Assembly (NCBI GenBank): GCA_019236695.1
Contig: JAFAIN010000121.1
Span: 1-38,873 of the forward strand
Source: Acidobacteriota bacterium
Lineage (GTDB): Bacteria; Acidobacteriota; Terriglobia; Terriglobales; Acidobacteriaceae
Direction of reading: 5' to 3'
DNA length: 38,873 nucleotides
Shown here piece by piece: positions 1 through 9,140 of the stretch (position 1 is its first letter; each line of letters opens with the position of its first letter). The position numbers and the translations under genes were made by a program. Under the pieces are notes generated by a model that was given only the letters and a program-made list of their open reading frames with translations, was not told the origin of the DNA and ran no database searches.

Positions 1-32
1 GTAGTACTATCATCACAAGGCGCGAGTACGCT

Positions 33-647
33 ATGGCCGAACCGCAGACCTCTCGAAGCGTCGAACTCTCCAGCCAGGAGCGGCTGCTGGCCGCTGCCAA
101 ACGGCTGTTCTCCGGCCGGGGATACGAAAATACCTCGACCGCGATGATCGCGCGCGAGGCGCTGACCAGCGAGTCGCAACTCGTAAAGCATTTCGGGGGC
201 AAGGAAGGGCTGCTGGAAGCGATTTTCGATGATGGCTGGGACCGCTTGTCGGCGCAGTTTCCCGCCATCGACGCCATTCCGAATAATCGGCAGAAGCTGG
301 GAATGATTCTCGAGCTTTTCCTGCGCGCCTTCGAGCAGGATCCGTTGCTGAAGGAACTCATGCTGCTGGAGAGCCGGAGAATGCGCAAGGCCAGCCCTGA
401 CGTCATGCTGACGCGCGGATATCAAGGCTTCCTGGCGCGCATTGATGCCATCCTGCAGGATATGTCAAAGCAGGGGGAGTTGAAGCCAGGGCTGACGCCA
501 GTGGCCGTGCGATCGGCCGTAATCGGCATGATGGAAGGCATGCTCCGCGAGCAGCTTCTCTTTCAGCGCCACCAGGGCTCTGAACCGCTCGACCGCGAAA
601 TGATTCGCAAAGTGTTCACTCTGATTTTCGGAGCTCTGCTCACGTAA
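33..647 (+). CDS. TetR/AcrR family transcriptional regulator
   Basis: This is a 204-residue one-component regulator. Residues about 14-60 have the TetR N-terminal layout (helix with 'ERLLAAAKRLFSGRGY', then a helix-turn-helix around 34-55 ending 'LVKHFGGKEGLLEAIF'), followed by an all-helical ligand-binding half with no recognisable sequence signature. Length is typical of the family. The recognition-helix end reads LVKHF rather than the commoner YxHF form, a small departure. The start ATG follows an AAGG-like stretch about ten bases upstream. It is convergent with the CocE-type hydrolase downstream, so its target is more likely itself or a gene left of the window. The inducer cannot be told from sequence. 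Confidence 0.9.
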   Translation: MAEPQTSRSVELSSQERLLAAAKRLFSGRGYENTSTAMIAREALTSESQLVKHFGGKEGLLEAIFDDGWDRLSAQFPAIDAIPNNRQKLGMILELFLRAFEQDPLLKELMLLESRRMRKASPDVMLTRGYQGFLARIDAILQDMSKQGELKPGLTPVAVRSAVIGMMEGMLREQLLFQRHQGSEPLDREMIRKVFTLIFGALLT

Positions 648-650
648 CCT

Positions 651-698
651 GCAATTCCGCAATTCGGCAATTCCGCAGTTCGGCAATTCGGCAATTCT
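651..698. repeat. 8-bp tandem array, GCAATTCS type, six units
   Basis: Six consecutive octamers lie in the 52-bp gap between two convergent genes: gcaattcc, gcaattcg, gcaattcc, gcagttcg, gcaattcg, gcaattct. The array starts four bases after the TetR stop codon and ends just before the stop of the hydrolase. Bases 659-695 are identical to 29836-29872 far to the right. It looks like non-coding spacer DNA; the short antisense ORF over it is a by-product of the period. Confidence 0.9.
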
Positions 699-699
699 T

Positions 700-2652
<1,953 letters not shown>

Positions 2653-2760
2653 CAATCCGTCCCTCCGTGTCTCCGCTGTGAAGTTGCCGCATGGAGTGGA
2701 AAGGCAGTCTATCGCAACTATTTGCATCGCGAAAGCGGCGCCGGAATCTACACTGGTTAA

Positions 2761-4650
2761 ATGCCCAAGACCCCCGAGAAGGCAAAGCGCAGCGGCGGCG
2801 AGAAGCTGAAGAGCGCCTGGCCGCTCATTCGCGAGCTCGTCCTGCCGCGGCGCGCGCTGCTGGCCGGCGGCTTCCTGCTCATGGCCATAAATCGCGTGGC
2901 CGGGCTGGTGCTTCCCTACTCCACCCGCTTTCTCGTTGATAACGTCATCACGCGCCACCAGCGGCAGTTGCTCGTTCCTATCATCGCCGCGGTGGTCACC
3001 GCGACGGTTGTGCAGGGCATTACGTCCTACGCGCTGACCCAGTCGCTGTCGAAAGCCGCACAGCGGCTCATTGCCGAGCTGCGCCGCAAGGTGCAGGCGC
3101 ACGTGGGCCGTTTGCCGGTCGGCTTCTACGACGCCAATAAGAGCGGCAACCTGGTCTCGCGCATCATGCAGGACGTGGAAGGCGTAAGAAACCTTATCGG
3201 CACCGGGCTGGTTGAGTTTCTCGGCGGGGTCATGACCGCGGTGATCGCGGTCATCGTCCTGCTGCGCATCAGCGCGGGCATGACGCTGATTGCTATCGCC
3301 GCATTGCTGGTGTTCTCGCTCTTTCTCAAAAGAGCATTCAAGACCATCCGGCCCATTTTTCGCGAGCGCGCCAGGATCAATGCCGAAGTGAGCGGGCGGT
3401 TGACCGAATCGCTGGGCGGCGTGCGGGTCGTAAAGGGCTACCACGCCGAAACGCGCGAGCAGGCGGTGTTCTCCGGCGGCGTGGAGCGGCTGCTGCAGAA
3501 CGTTCTGCGGACCCTCACGGCTACTTCGCTCATGTCGCTCTCGTCCAGCGTGCTGATGGGTGCAGTGGGGGCCACCGTGATGTTTCTGGGCGCGCGCCAG
3601 ATCCTCGCCGGCCATCTCACCATCGGCCAGTTCTTTCAGTACACCATGTTCCTCGGCTTCCTTGTTCTGCCCGTAGTGCAGGTGGTTGCCATCGGGACGC
3701 AGATTACCGACGCCATCGCCGGCCTGGAGCGCACTCGCGAGTTGCTGCAGGAGAAGCCCGAGGACACCGATCCGCGCCGCACTGTCATGCTGCCCGATGT
3801 GGCGGGCGAAGTGCGTTTTGAGGACGTGCGGTTCGCCTATGACGGCGGCGCCGAGGTCCTGCACGGCATTTCTTTCGGCGCGCAACCCGGCGCCATCACC
3901 GCTTTGGTGGGCTCATCCGGTTCAGGGAAGAGCACCATCATCGGCCTGGTCGCCGCTTTTCATAATCCCCAGAGCGGCGCAGTGTACGTGGATGGCGTTG
4001 ATCTGGCAACGGTTCGGCTCGAGAGCTATCGCACCCGGCTGGGTGTGGTACTGCAGGATTCGTTTTTGTTCGACGGCACGATTCTTGAAAATGTGGTGTT
4101 TTCGCGCCCCGACGCAACCCGGGAGCAGATCATGGAGGCCTGCCGAATCGCCCGGGTGGATGAGTTCGCTGAGAAGTTCGAGAACAGGTACGACACTGTG
4201 GTGGGCGAGCGCGGCGTGAAACTCTCCGGCGGGCAGCGCCAGCGCATCTCGATTGCCCGCGCCATCCTGGCCGATCCCCGCATCCTCATCCTCGATGAAG
4301 CCACGTCGAGTCTTGACTCCGAATCCGAGCAGATGATTCAGCAGGGACTCTCATACCTGATGCGCGGGCGGACCACCTTCGTCATTGCCCATCGCCTCTC
4401 GACGATTCGCCGTGCCGACCAGATTCTGGTGGTCGAGGCGGGCGCCATCGTCGAGCGCGGAACGCACGACGAGTTGCTGGCTGCCTCGGGCCGTTATCGC
4501 GAGCTGTATAGCCGCCAGCATGATGTGGAGAGCAACATGTTCCTGGCGCCCGGCGAGGGCGACTCGATTCCCGAGTCCGAACCCGCCCGCGCCGGCCGCG
4601 CCGCCGCCCTCAACGCCGCCAGCGTGCTTACGGGGCGCGTGCCCTCATAA
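2761..4650 (+). CDS. ABC exporter, fused membrane and ATPase domains (MsbA/multidrug type)
   Basis: This is a 629-residue half-transporter that works as a homodimer or heterodimer in the inner membrane. Residues about 25-315 form the six-helix exporter domain; the ATPase follows at about 345-590. Walker A is 'GSSGSGKST' (about 384-392), the signature is 'LSGGQRQR' (about 488), Walker B is '[14 protein letters not shown]' (about 508), and the H-loop is in 'FVIAHRLST'. The substrate is not predictable: lipid, drug or glycan carriers all use this fold. A C-terminal tail of about 40 residues beyond the ATPase is rich in Ala, Pro and Glu. The ATG at 2761 fits the family, though the ribosome site is weak. 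The aminotransferase begins five bases after its stop, so the two are probably co-transcribed. Confidence 0.95.
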   Translation: MPKTPEKAKRSGGEKLKSAWPLIRELVLPRRALLAGGFLLMAINRVAGLVLPYSTRFLVDNVITRHQRQLLVPIIAAVVTATVVQGITSYALTQSLSKAAQRLIAELRRKVQAHVGRLPVGFYDANKSGNLVSRIMQDVEGVRNLIGTGLVEFLGGVMTAVIAVIVLLRISAGMTLIAIAALLVFSLFLKRAFKTIRPIFRERARINAEVSGRLTESLGGVRVVKGYHAETREQAVFSGGVERLLQNVLRTLTATSLMSLSSSVLMGAVGATVMFLGARQILAGHLTIGQFFQYTMFLGFLVLPVVQVVAIGTQITDAIAGLERTRELLQEKPEDTDPRRTVMLPDVAGEVRFEDVRFAYDGGAEVLHGISFGAQPGAITALVGSSGSGKSTIIGLVAAFHNPQSGAVYVDGVDLATVRLESYRTRLGVVLQDSFLFDGTILENVVFSRPDATREQIMEACRIARVDEFAEKFENRYDTVVGERGVKLSGGQRQRISIARAILADPRILILDEATSSLDSESEQMIQQGLSYLMRGRTTFVIAHRLSTIRRADQILVVEAGAIVERGTHDELLAASGRYRELYSRQHDVESNMFLAPGEGDSIPESEPARAGRAAALNAASVLTGRVPS

Positions 4651-4655
4651 CTTCC

Positions 4656-5852
4656 ATGAGCAACGCCTCCGCTGCAGCCAAATCTCTTCTCAGCCACCGC
4701 GTGGCGCATTTTACCGAATCCGTAATCCGCGAGATGACGCGCCAGGCGATGCAATTCGGCGCGGTGAATCTCGCTCAGGGATTTCCCGATTTTCCGGCGC
4801 CCGACTCCATCAAGCAGGCCGCCGCTGCCGCCATTGCGGCCGATATCAACCAGTACGCCATTACCTGGGGAGCGCGCGGGCTGCGCCATGCCATTGCCGC
4901 CAAAGCCCGCGAGTGGCATGGCCTCAATATCGATGGCGAAACCGAGATCACGGTCTGCTGCGGATCCACAGAAGCCATGATCTCGGCCCTGATGGCGGTT
5001 ACGAACCCCGGCGATGAAATCGTTCTATTTGAACCGTTTTATGAGAACTATGGCCCTGATGCCATCCTGTGCGGCGCCATTCCCCGTTTCGTGAAGCTGC
5101 ATGCCCCGGCCAATCCCGATGGCGATTGGGCGCTCGATCCCGGCGAACTCCGCGCAGCGTTCAACTCGAAGACGAAAGCCATCATCGTCAACACGCCGAA
5201 CAATCCCACCGGCAAAGTCTTTAATCGCGGTGAACTGGAGCTGATTCGCGAGCTGTGCCTTGAGTTTGGCGCGCTGGCCATTACGGATGAGATTTACGAG
5301 CACATCCTTTATGACGGTGCGGCGCATATTCCGCTCGCCACGCTGCCGGATATGAGCGAGCGCACGATTACGATCAGCGGAATGTCGAAAACCTACAGCG
5401 TAACCGGGTGGCGCGTAGGATGGGCAATTGCGCCGCCTGCCGTAACCGGCGGAATCCGCAAGGTGCACGATTTTTTGACCGTGGGGGCCGCCGCGCCCTT
5501 GCAGGAGGCCGGCGCTCTTGCTCTCCAGTTGCCGCGCGGATATTACGAGGAGCTGGCTGCGGGCTATCTGCATCGGCGCGACCGCCTGCTTCAGGGATTG
5601 CGCAAGGCCGGGTTTACGGCCTTCCGCCCGCGCGGCGCGTACTACATTATGGCCGGATTTTCCGCCTTGTCAGCCGCTGACGATGTCAGCTTCGCCGCAA
5701 CCCTGGTCCGCGAAATCGGAGTGGCCACTGTGCCCGGATCAAGCTTCTTCAGCAATCCAAAAGAGGGTGCGGCCCTGGTGCGCTTCGCATTCTGCAAGCG
5801 TGATGCCACCCTCGATGCCGCCCTGGCGCGGCTGAGGAAGCTGAATGGCTGA
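4656..5852 (+). CDS. PLP-dependent aminotransferase, class I/II (aspartate/methionine aminotransferase-like)
   Basis: This is a 398-residue fold-type I aminotransferase in the cytoplasm, transferring an amino group between an amino acid and a 2-oxo acid. Lys245 in 'SGMSKTYSVTGWRVGW' is the PLP Schiff-base lysine. 'VNTPNNPTGKVF' (about 178-189) and 'ITDEIYEHILYDG' (about 209-221) are the usual Asn and Asp/Tyr cofactor contacts, and 'NLAQGFPDF' near 38 is the substrate-side motif of the kynurenine/methionine aminotransferase branch. The exact substrate is not certain. The gene starts five bases after the ABC exporter. Its TGA stop (5850-5852) lies inside a GGCTGAAT-type octamer run, so the extreme C-terminus is shaped by the spacer repeat. 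Confidence 0.94.
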   Translation: MSNASAAAKSLLSHRVAHFTESVIREMTRQAMQFGAVNLAQGFPDFPAPDSIKQAAAAAIAADINQYAITWGARGLRHAIAAKAREWHGLNIDGETEITVCCGSTEAMISALMAVTNPGDEIVLFEPFYENYGPDAILCGAIPRFVKLHAPANPDGDWALDPGELRAAFNSKTKAIIVNTPNNPTGKVFNRGELELIRELCLEFGALAITDEIYEHILYDGAAHIPLATLPDMSERTITISGMSKTYSVTGWRVGWAIAPPAVTGGIRKVHDFLTVGAAAPLQEAGALALQLPRGYYEELAAGYLHRRDRLLQGLRKAGFTAFRPRGAYYIMAGFSALSAADDVSFAATLVREIGVATVPGSSFFSNPKEGAALVRFAFCKRDATLDAALARLRKLNG

Positions 5853-5862
5853 ATAGCTAAAT

Positions 5863-5929
5863 GGCTACATGGCTGAATTGACGGCTGATCATCCGCAAAA
5901 TCAGCGGTTAGCTATTCAGCCATGTAGCC
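5863..5929. terminator. Inverted repeat between convergent genes, probable two-way terminator
   Basis: A perfect 16-base inverted repeat, 'ggctacatggctgaat' at 5863-5878 and its complement at 5914-5929, surrounds an inner 6-base stem (gctgat 5884-5889 with atcagc 5900-5905). It fills the junction between the aminotransferase and the YihY gene, and its right arm ends one base before the YihY stop codon. The left arm is part of an 8-bp periodic run (5839-5878: agctgaat, ggctgaat, agctaaat, ggctacat, ggctgaat). There is no T-tract, so factor-independent termination is an inference from position and fold. Confidence 0.6.
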
Positions 5930-6862
5930 CTATGCCGCCTTGCGCTCGCCTTCGTCTTTCGCCTCCGGGTGGCCGCGCTCGGCGGCGGCGTGCTCAATTT
6001 CCGAGTTGATTTCGCCGCCTACCAGGAATGCCAGGCCGGTGAGATACAGCCAAAGCAGCAGCAGGATCAGCGCTCCGAGCGATCCGTACATCCGGTTATA
6101 GCTGTTGAAGAAGTGCAGATACCCGCGCAGAATAAAGGAAATTGCAAGCCACAGCAGCACACCAATGAACGAGCCGGGCGTAACCCAGTACCAGTGCTGC
6201 TCCACATCGGGTCCGAAGTAATACACCAGGGCAAACGAGAGGCTCACGAAGAACAGTGCGGCCGGCCACTGCACCACTCGCCAGACCACATTCGCCACCG
6301 GACCGATGGTGCCGGCATTCGCCAGATGGTTGGCGAGGTCGCCGCCAAACAGCACGATTGCGAGCGCGACGATGCTTAAGATCGCCATCGCGATGGTCAG
6401 CACAAGCGCGAGCAGGCGAACTCGGAGCCACGAGCGGCGGTCGCGTATGTCGTAGACCATGTTCAACCCCGTCATCATCTCCGCCGTGCCGCTCGAGGCC
6501 GAATACAGCCCCAGGATGATGCCCACCGTCATCTTTCCGCCGCCGGCGCCCTGCACCACGGCGTTCATGGTTTTTGAAATCAGGTCGCCTGCGCCGGGCG
6601 GCAGTACCCGGCCCATGCTGGAATAAAGCAGTGTAGTGAGCTGGCTGCCCTGGTTGGCTACAAACCCCAGCAGGGCGACGAGAAAAAGCAAAAGCGGAAA
6701 CAGTGAGAACAGGAAGTTGTAAGCCAGCGCCGAAGCGATATCGACTACGTAATCATGCTGCACTTCATTCCAAACGCGCCTTCCAAGTTCCCGAATCGAT
6801 AGCCCGCCCAGGCTCCAAAGCGATTCCACCTTCTGCTCGGCCGTCAATCGCGATTCCGCCAT
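5930..6862 (-). CDS. YihY/BrkB-family inner-membrane protein
   Basis: This is a 310-residue integral membrane protein with about six hydrophobic segments, the first around 42-67 ('ALAYNFLFSLFPLLLFLVALL') and the last around 265-288 ('LGALILLLLWLYLTGLAFLVGGEINSEI' region). This spacing, with 'ALAYNFLFSLFPL' and 'LYLTGLAFLVGGEIN', is diagnostic of the YihY (UPF0761) family. The molecular function of the family is not settled; it was once misnamed ribonuclease BN. The C-terminal tail is charged ('GHPEAKDEGERKAA'). It lies 116 bp downstream of the heparinase-like gene on the same strand and could be the last gene of that transcript, but nothing shows a link to polysaccharide work. The gap 6863-6978 shows nothing recognisable. 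Confidence 0.9.
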   Translation of the reverse strand: MAESRLTAEQKVESLWSLGGLSIRELGRRVWNEVQHDYVVDIASALAYNFLFSLFPLLLFLVALLGFVANQGSQLTTLLYSSMGRVLPPGAGDLISKTMNAVVQGAGGGKMTVGIILGLYSASSGTAEMMTGLNMVYDIRDRRSWLRVRLLALVLTIAMAILSIVALAIVLFGGDLANHLANAGTIGPVANVVWRVVQWPAALFFVSLSFALVYYFGPDVEQHWYWVTPGSFIGVLLWLAISFILRGYLHFFNSYNRMYGSLGALILLLLWLYLTGLAFLVGGEINSEIEHAAAERGHPEAKDEGERKAA

Positions 6863-6978
6863 ATCCCCGTTTAGATGGAGACATGCGCGCCGCCGTTTTC
6901 CTTACGGGTCTGATTTCGGGGTTCTCCGCCTCTCAGAGACTTCGCTGTGAATTGATTGCCTGCACTCAGGTTTCGCAC

Positions 6979-9045
6979 TTAAGGCAATGGTTCCCATGCC
7001 GGGCCCTGCTCCGAAACCGTAATCTTCTGTTCCCGGTCGAGGAACTTCCGGGTTGTGCCGCCGACCGTGATGCTGCCTCCGGCCGGAGTAGATACGCCTT
7101 TGCGGAACGTCAGCGTAACCTTGCCCTTTTCGGGGTGCAACAACGTGAGCACGTACTCATCCGCGGTTTCGGCCAGGGTAGCCTGCAGATCGGCGGCTGA
7201 GCGATCGCGGGCCTGCAGCACATTGAGGAAGTAGGTGTTTGCGCTGCCGCTGCCGTCCACTTCCAGGCGGTATTGGCCGAATTTTCCGCCCTCGGGCACC
7301 ACGCGATACGAGTGCTGCGCCGGAAGCAGCGTGCTCAGCCGCAGGGCCTGGTTCCCGTCCATTGCCAGCACGTGGCTCTCATCGCTCACCTGCGGCGATT
7401 CCTCAAAATGGGCGACAAAAGTCTTTGTTACCTGGGCGGCGGTCTTGCCTGCGAACGCGGCCGATTGCACACGATCAAAGATCACCAGGGTTTCGAGCGG
7501 GCGCACGAACACGAATTCGCGTTCCACATGCGCCGCCGCGGGATTGTCGCGCTCGGCTACATGGCTGTCGCGCCTCGCATAGCGGTACTGCCCGCTGAGG
7601 TCCACATCCACGTAGGAGTATTCGGGCCGGGTTTCGAGCCGGCGCACATTCGAGGGGGCTACCGGCCATCCCAGCGCCATGCCGGTTCCGTTCACCAGCA
7701 GGGTGTTGTGCGGCAGCGTTCCGCTCGATTCCACCTTGCCCTCGCCTGCATAGCCGGCGAGTTGGTCGCCATAGCCAACAGTTTCACGCGAGAGCCACCG
7801 CCCGCCGCGCCAGATCTGCCAGTTGCCTGCGTCCATGTGCGCATGGCCTACGATGGCGGAATTCGGCCGGCTGAGCTGCAGGTTGAACGCGGTGGCGCGG
7901 CCGGTCCAGTCAGACCGGCCATAGAAGTACTCCACTCCCGGCGAGTAGTAGTCGAGAGGCAGCGATGAAAGATCGCCCGCCGCCCCGCCGCCGTCGGCGG
8001 CGGCAATGAAGTTGCTGACCTGGGGATGCACGAGCTTGAGCCATGCCCGCGCGTGCGAGCCCAGCGGCGTGCCTGCCCATTCGTTGGCGACTTCGGTCAT
8101 GAAATCGCCGTAGTAATTTGCCTCGGCGGCCGCGCCATTGAACCACATTTCGTCATCATCAAACGGAAAAACATCGTAGCCGGTTTTCGCGTCCTGGCGG
8201 ATGTGCGTAGTCGGCGCCGGGGTCGTAGTGTAGATGACGTAGTAAGCCGAGCCCGGAAAATAGTTCGATTCGCGATATACGTCCCTCCCCAGCAACGCGG
8301 CGCTGGCAAAGCCCACGATTGGGTAGGTGATCTGGTATCGGCCATATTGCGCGCCTTCCTGCGGCACGCCGCCCAGCCCCTGCTCCCGCGCGTGCGCCAC
8401 GAACGCTTTATGCCAGCGGACTTCCAGCGCATCGTGCAGGAACCGGGAAGCCTGGGGATTTTCATGGTACGTAGCGATTCCCCATTCCAGTTCGTTGCGC
8501 AGGTAGCCCCAGAAATAATTGTTCTGCGGCATCTCGGGGCCGCCCCACTCCTTACGCATCAAAGTGGTGAGTGCGTCATTCCAGCGTTGGATCAGGATTT
8601 GGCGCTGTTCGTCGCTGAACGAATCGTGGCACCAATCGAAAATCAGAATGAAGCTTTCGCCAAAGTAGCGAGCCTGGTCGGAAGCCACGGATTCGGTGTT
8701 CACCTGCAGGCCCATGGCCCACTGCACGGCCGCGTCGCACGCCTGGCGATCGTGCTTGATCATGCAGCGCGCAGCCATGCTGATCTTGTCGTCATCGCGC
8801 GCCTTGAACGGCGCGGATTCAGCGCGGGCCAGCCGCTCGGGAGTCCACCACAGGCGGGGGTGCGTGCGCGGAATGTTCAGGCCGTAAGTGGCGTCTTCGG
8901 GAACCGCCTGTTCCTCCGCCGCTTCCGCAACCGGCTCGCTTTCGCGCTCAACCACATGCGCCAGCACTCGCGAGAACCGATGCACGGCCGACCACCCGGC
9001 CACCGCGAGCAAGGCGAAAAACAAAATGAAAAACAAACGACGCAA
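6979..9045 (-). CDS. Heparinase II/III-like protein, membrane-anchored or secreted
   Basis: This is a 688-residue protein. Residues 3-20 are strongly hydrophobic ('LFFILFFALLAVAGW'), giving a signal peptide or N-terminal anchor. Residues about 50-370 look like the (alpha/alpha) toroid of polysaccharide lyases, with 'THPRLWWTPERLARA' near the start and 'NNYFWGYLRNELEW'. The heparinase II/III-like beta-sandwich follows, beginning around 'GHAHMDAGNWQIWRGGRW' near residue 400, whose His and Asn/Asp residues fit the lyase pattern. It probably acts on an acidic polysaccharide outside the cytoplasm. Its position at the end of a biosynthesis operon suggests trimming or length control of the cluster's own product rather than feeding. 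The start is TTG at 9045: an AGGAG site lies eight bases upstream and no ATG fits better. Confidence 0.82.
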   Translation of the reverse strand: MRRLFFILFFALLAVAGWSAVHRFSRVLAHVVERESEPVAEAAEEQAVPEDATYGLNIPRTHPRLWWTPERLARAESAPFKARDDDKISMAARCMIKHDRQACDAAVQWAMGLQVNTESVASDQARYFGESFILIFDWCHDSFSDEQRQILIQRWNDALTTLMRKEWGGPEMPQNNYFWGYLRNELEWGIATYHENPQASRFLHDALEVRWHKAFVAHAREQGLGGVPQEGAQYGRYQITYPIVGFASAALLGRDVYRESNYFPGSAYYVIYTTTPAPTTHIRQDAKTGYDVFPFDDDEMWFNGAAAEANYYGDFMTEVANEWAGTPLGSHARAWLKLVHPQVSNFIAAADGGGAAGDLSSLPLDYYSPGVEYFYGRSDWTGRATAFNLQLSRPNSAIVGHAHMDAGNWQIWRGGRWLSRETVGYGDQLAGYAGEGKVESSGTLPHNTLLVNGTGMALGWPVAPSNVRRLETRPEYSYVDVDLSGQYRYARRDSHVAERDNPAAAHVEREFVFVRPLETLVIFDRVQSAAFAGKTAAQVTKTFVAHFEESPQVSDESHVLAMDGNQALRLSTLLPAQHSYRVVPEGGKFGQYRLEVDGSGSANTYFLNVLQARDRSAADLQATLAETADEYVLTLLHPEKGKVTLTFRKGVSTPAGGSITVGGTTRKFLDREQKITVSEQGPAWEPLP

Positions 9046-9083
9046 AATGAAAACTCCTGATGATTCCAGCTTGGGTTAAAGTC

Positions 9084-9097
9084 GCGCGCCGGCGCGC
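9084..9097. repeat. 14-bp perfect GC palindrome
   Basis: The sequence gcgcgccggcgcgc reads the same on both strands. It lies in the 70-bp gap between the Gfo-epimerase fusion and the heparinase-like gene, both on the minus strand. It could pause RNA polymerase, stabilise an mRNA end or bind a dimeric protein; no function is shown. Methylation or restriction sites of this composition are another ordinary explanation. Confidence 0.7.
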
Positions 9098-9102
9098 TTC
9101 TT

Positions 9103-9140
9103 CAATTCGGCAACTTCAAATTCGGCAGTTCGGCAATGCT
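9103..9140. repeat. Degenerate 8-bp array overlapping a gene end
   Basis: Units caattcgg, caacttca, aaattcgg, cagttcgg follow each other with a period of 7-8 bases. The segment shares 'gcagttcggcaat' with the arrays at 651-698 and 29836-29875. It crosses the stop codon at 9116 of the Gfo-epimerase fusion and encodes that protein's last residues 'LPNCRI'. A further related patch (gattcggcaatttc, agagtcggcaac) lies at about 9177-9202, inside the same gene's tail. Confidence 0.75.

Noticed and set aside
651-698. CRISPR-like array
   Set aside because: Units are 8 bases with no spacers and no cas genes nearby; it is a simple tandem repeat.
2653-3885. 411-codon upstream extension of the CocE-type ORF
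   Set aside because: It is antisense to the ABC exporter; the ATG at 2652 has a ribosome site and begins a signal peptide.
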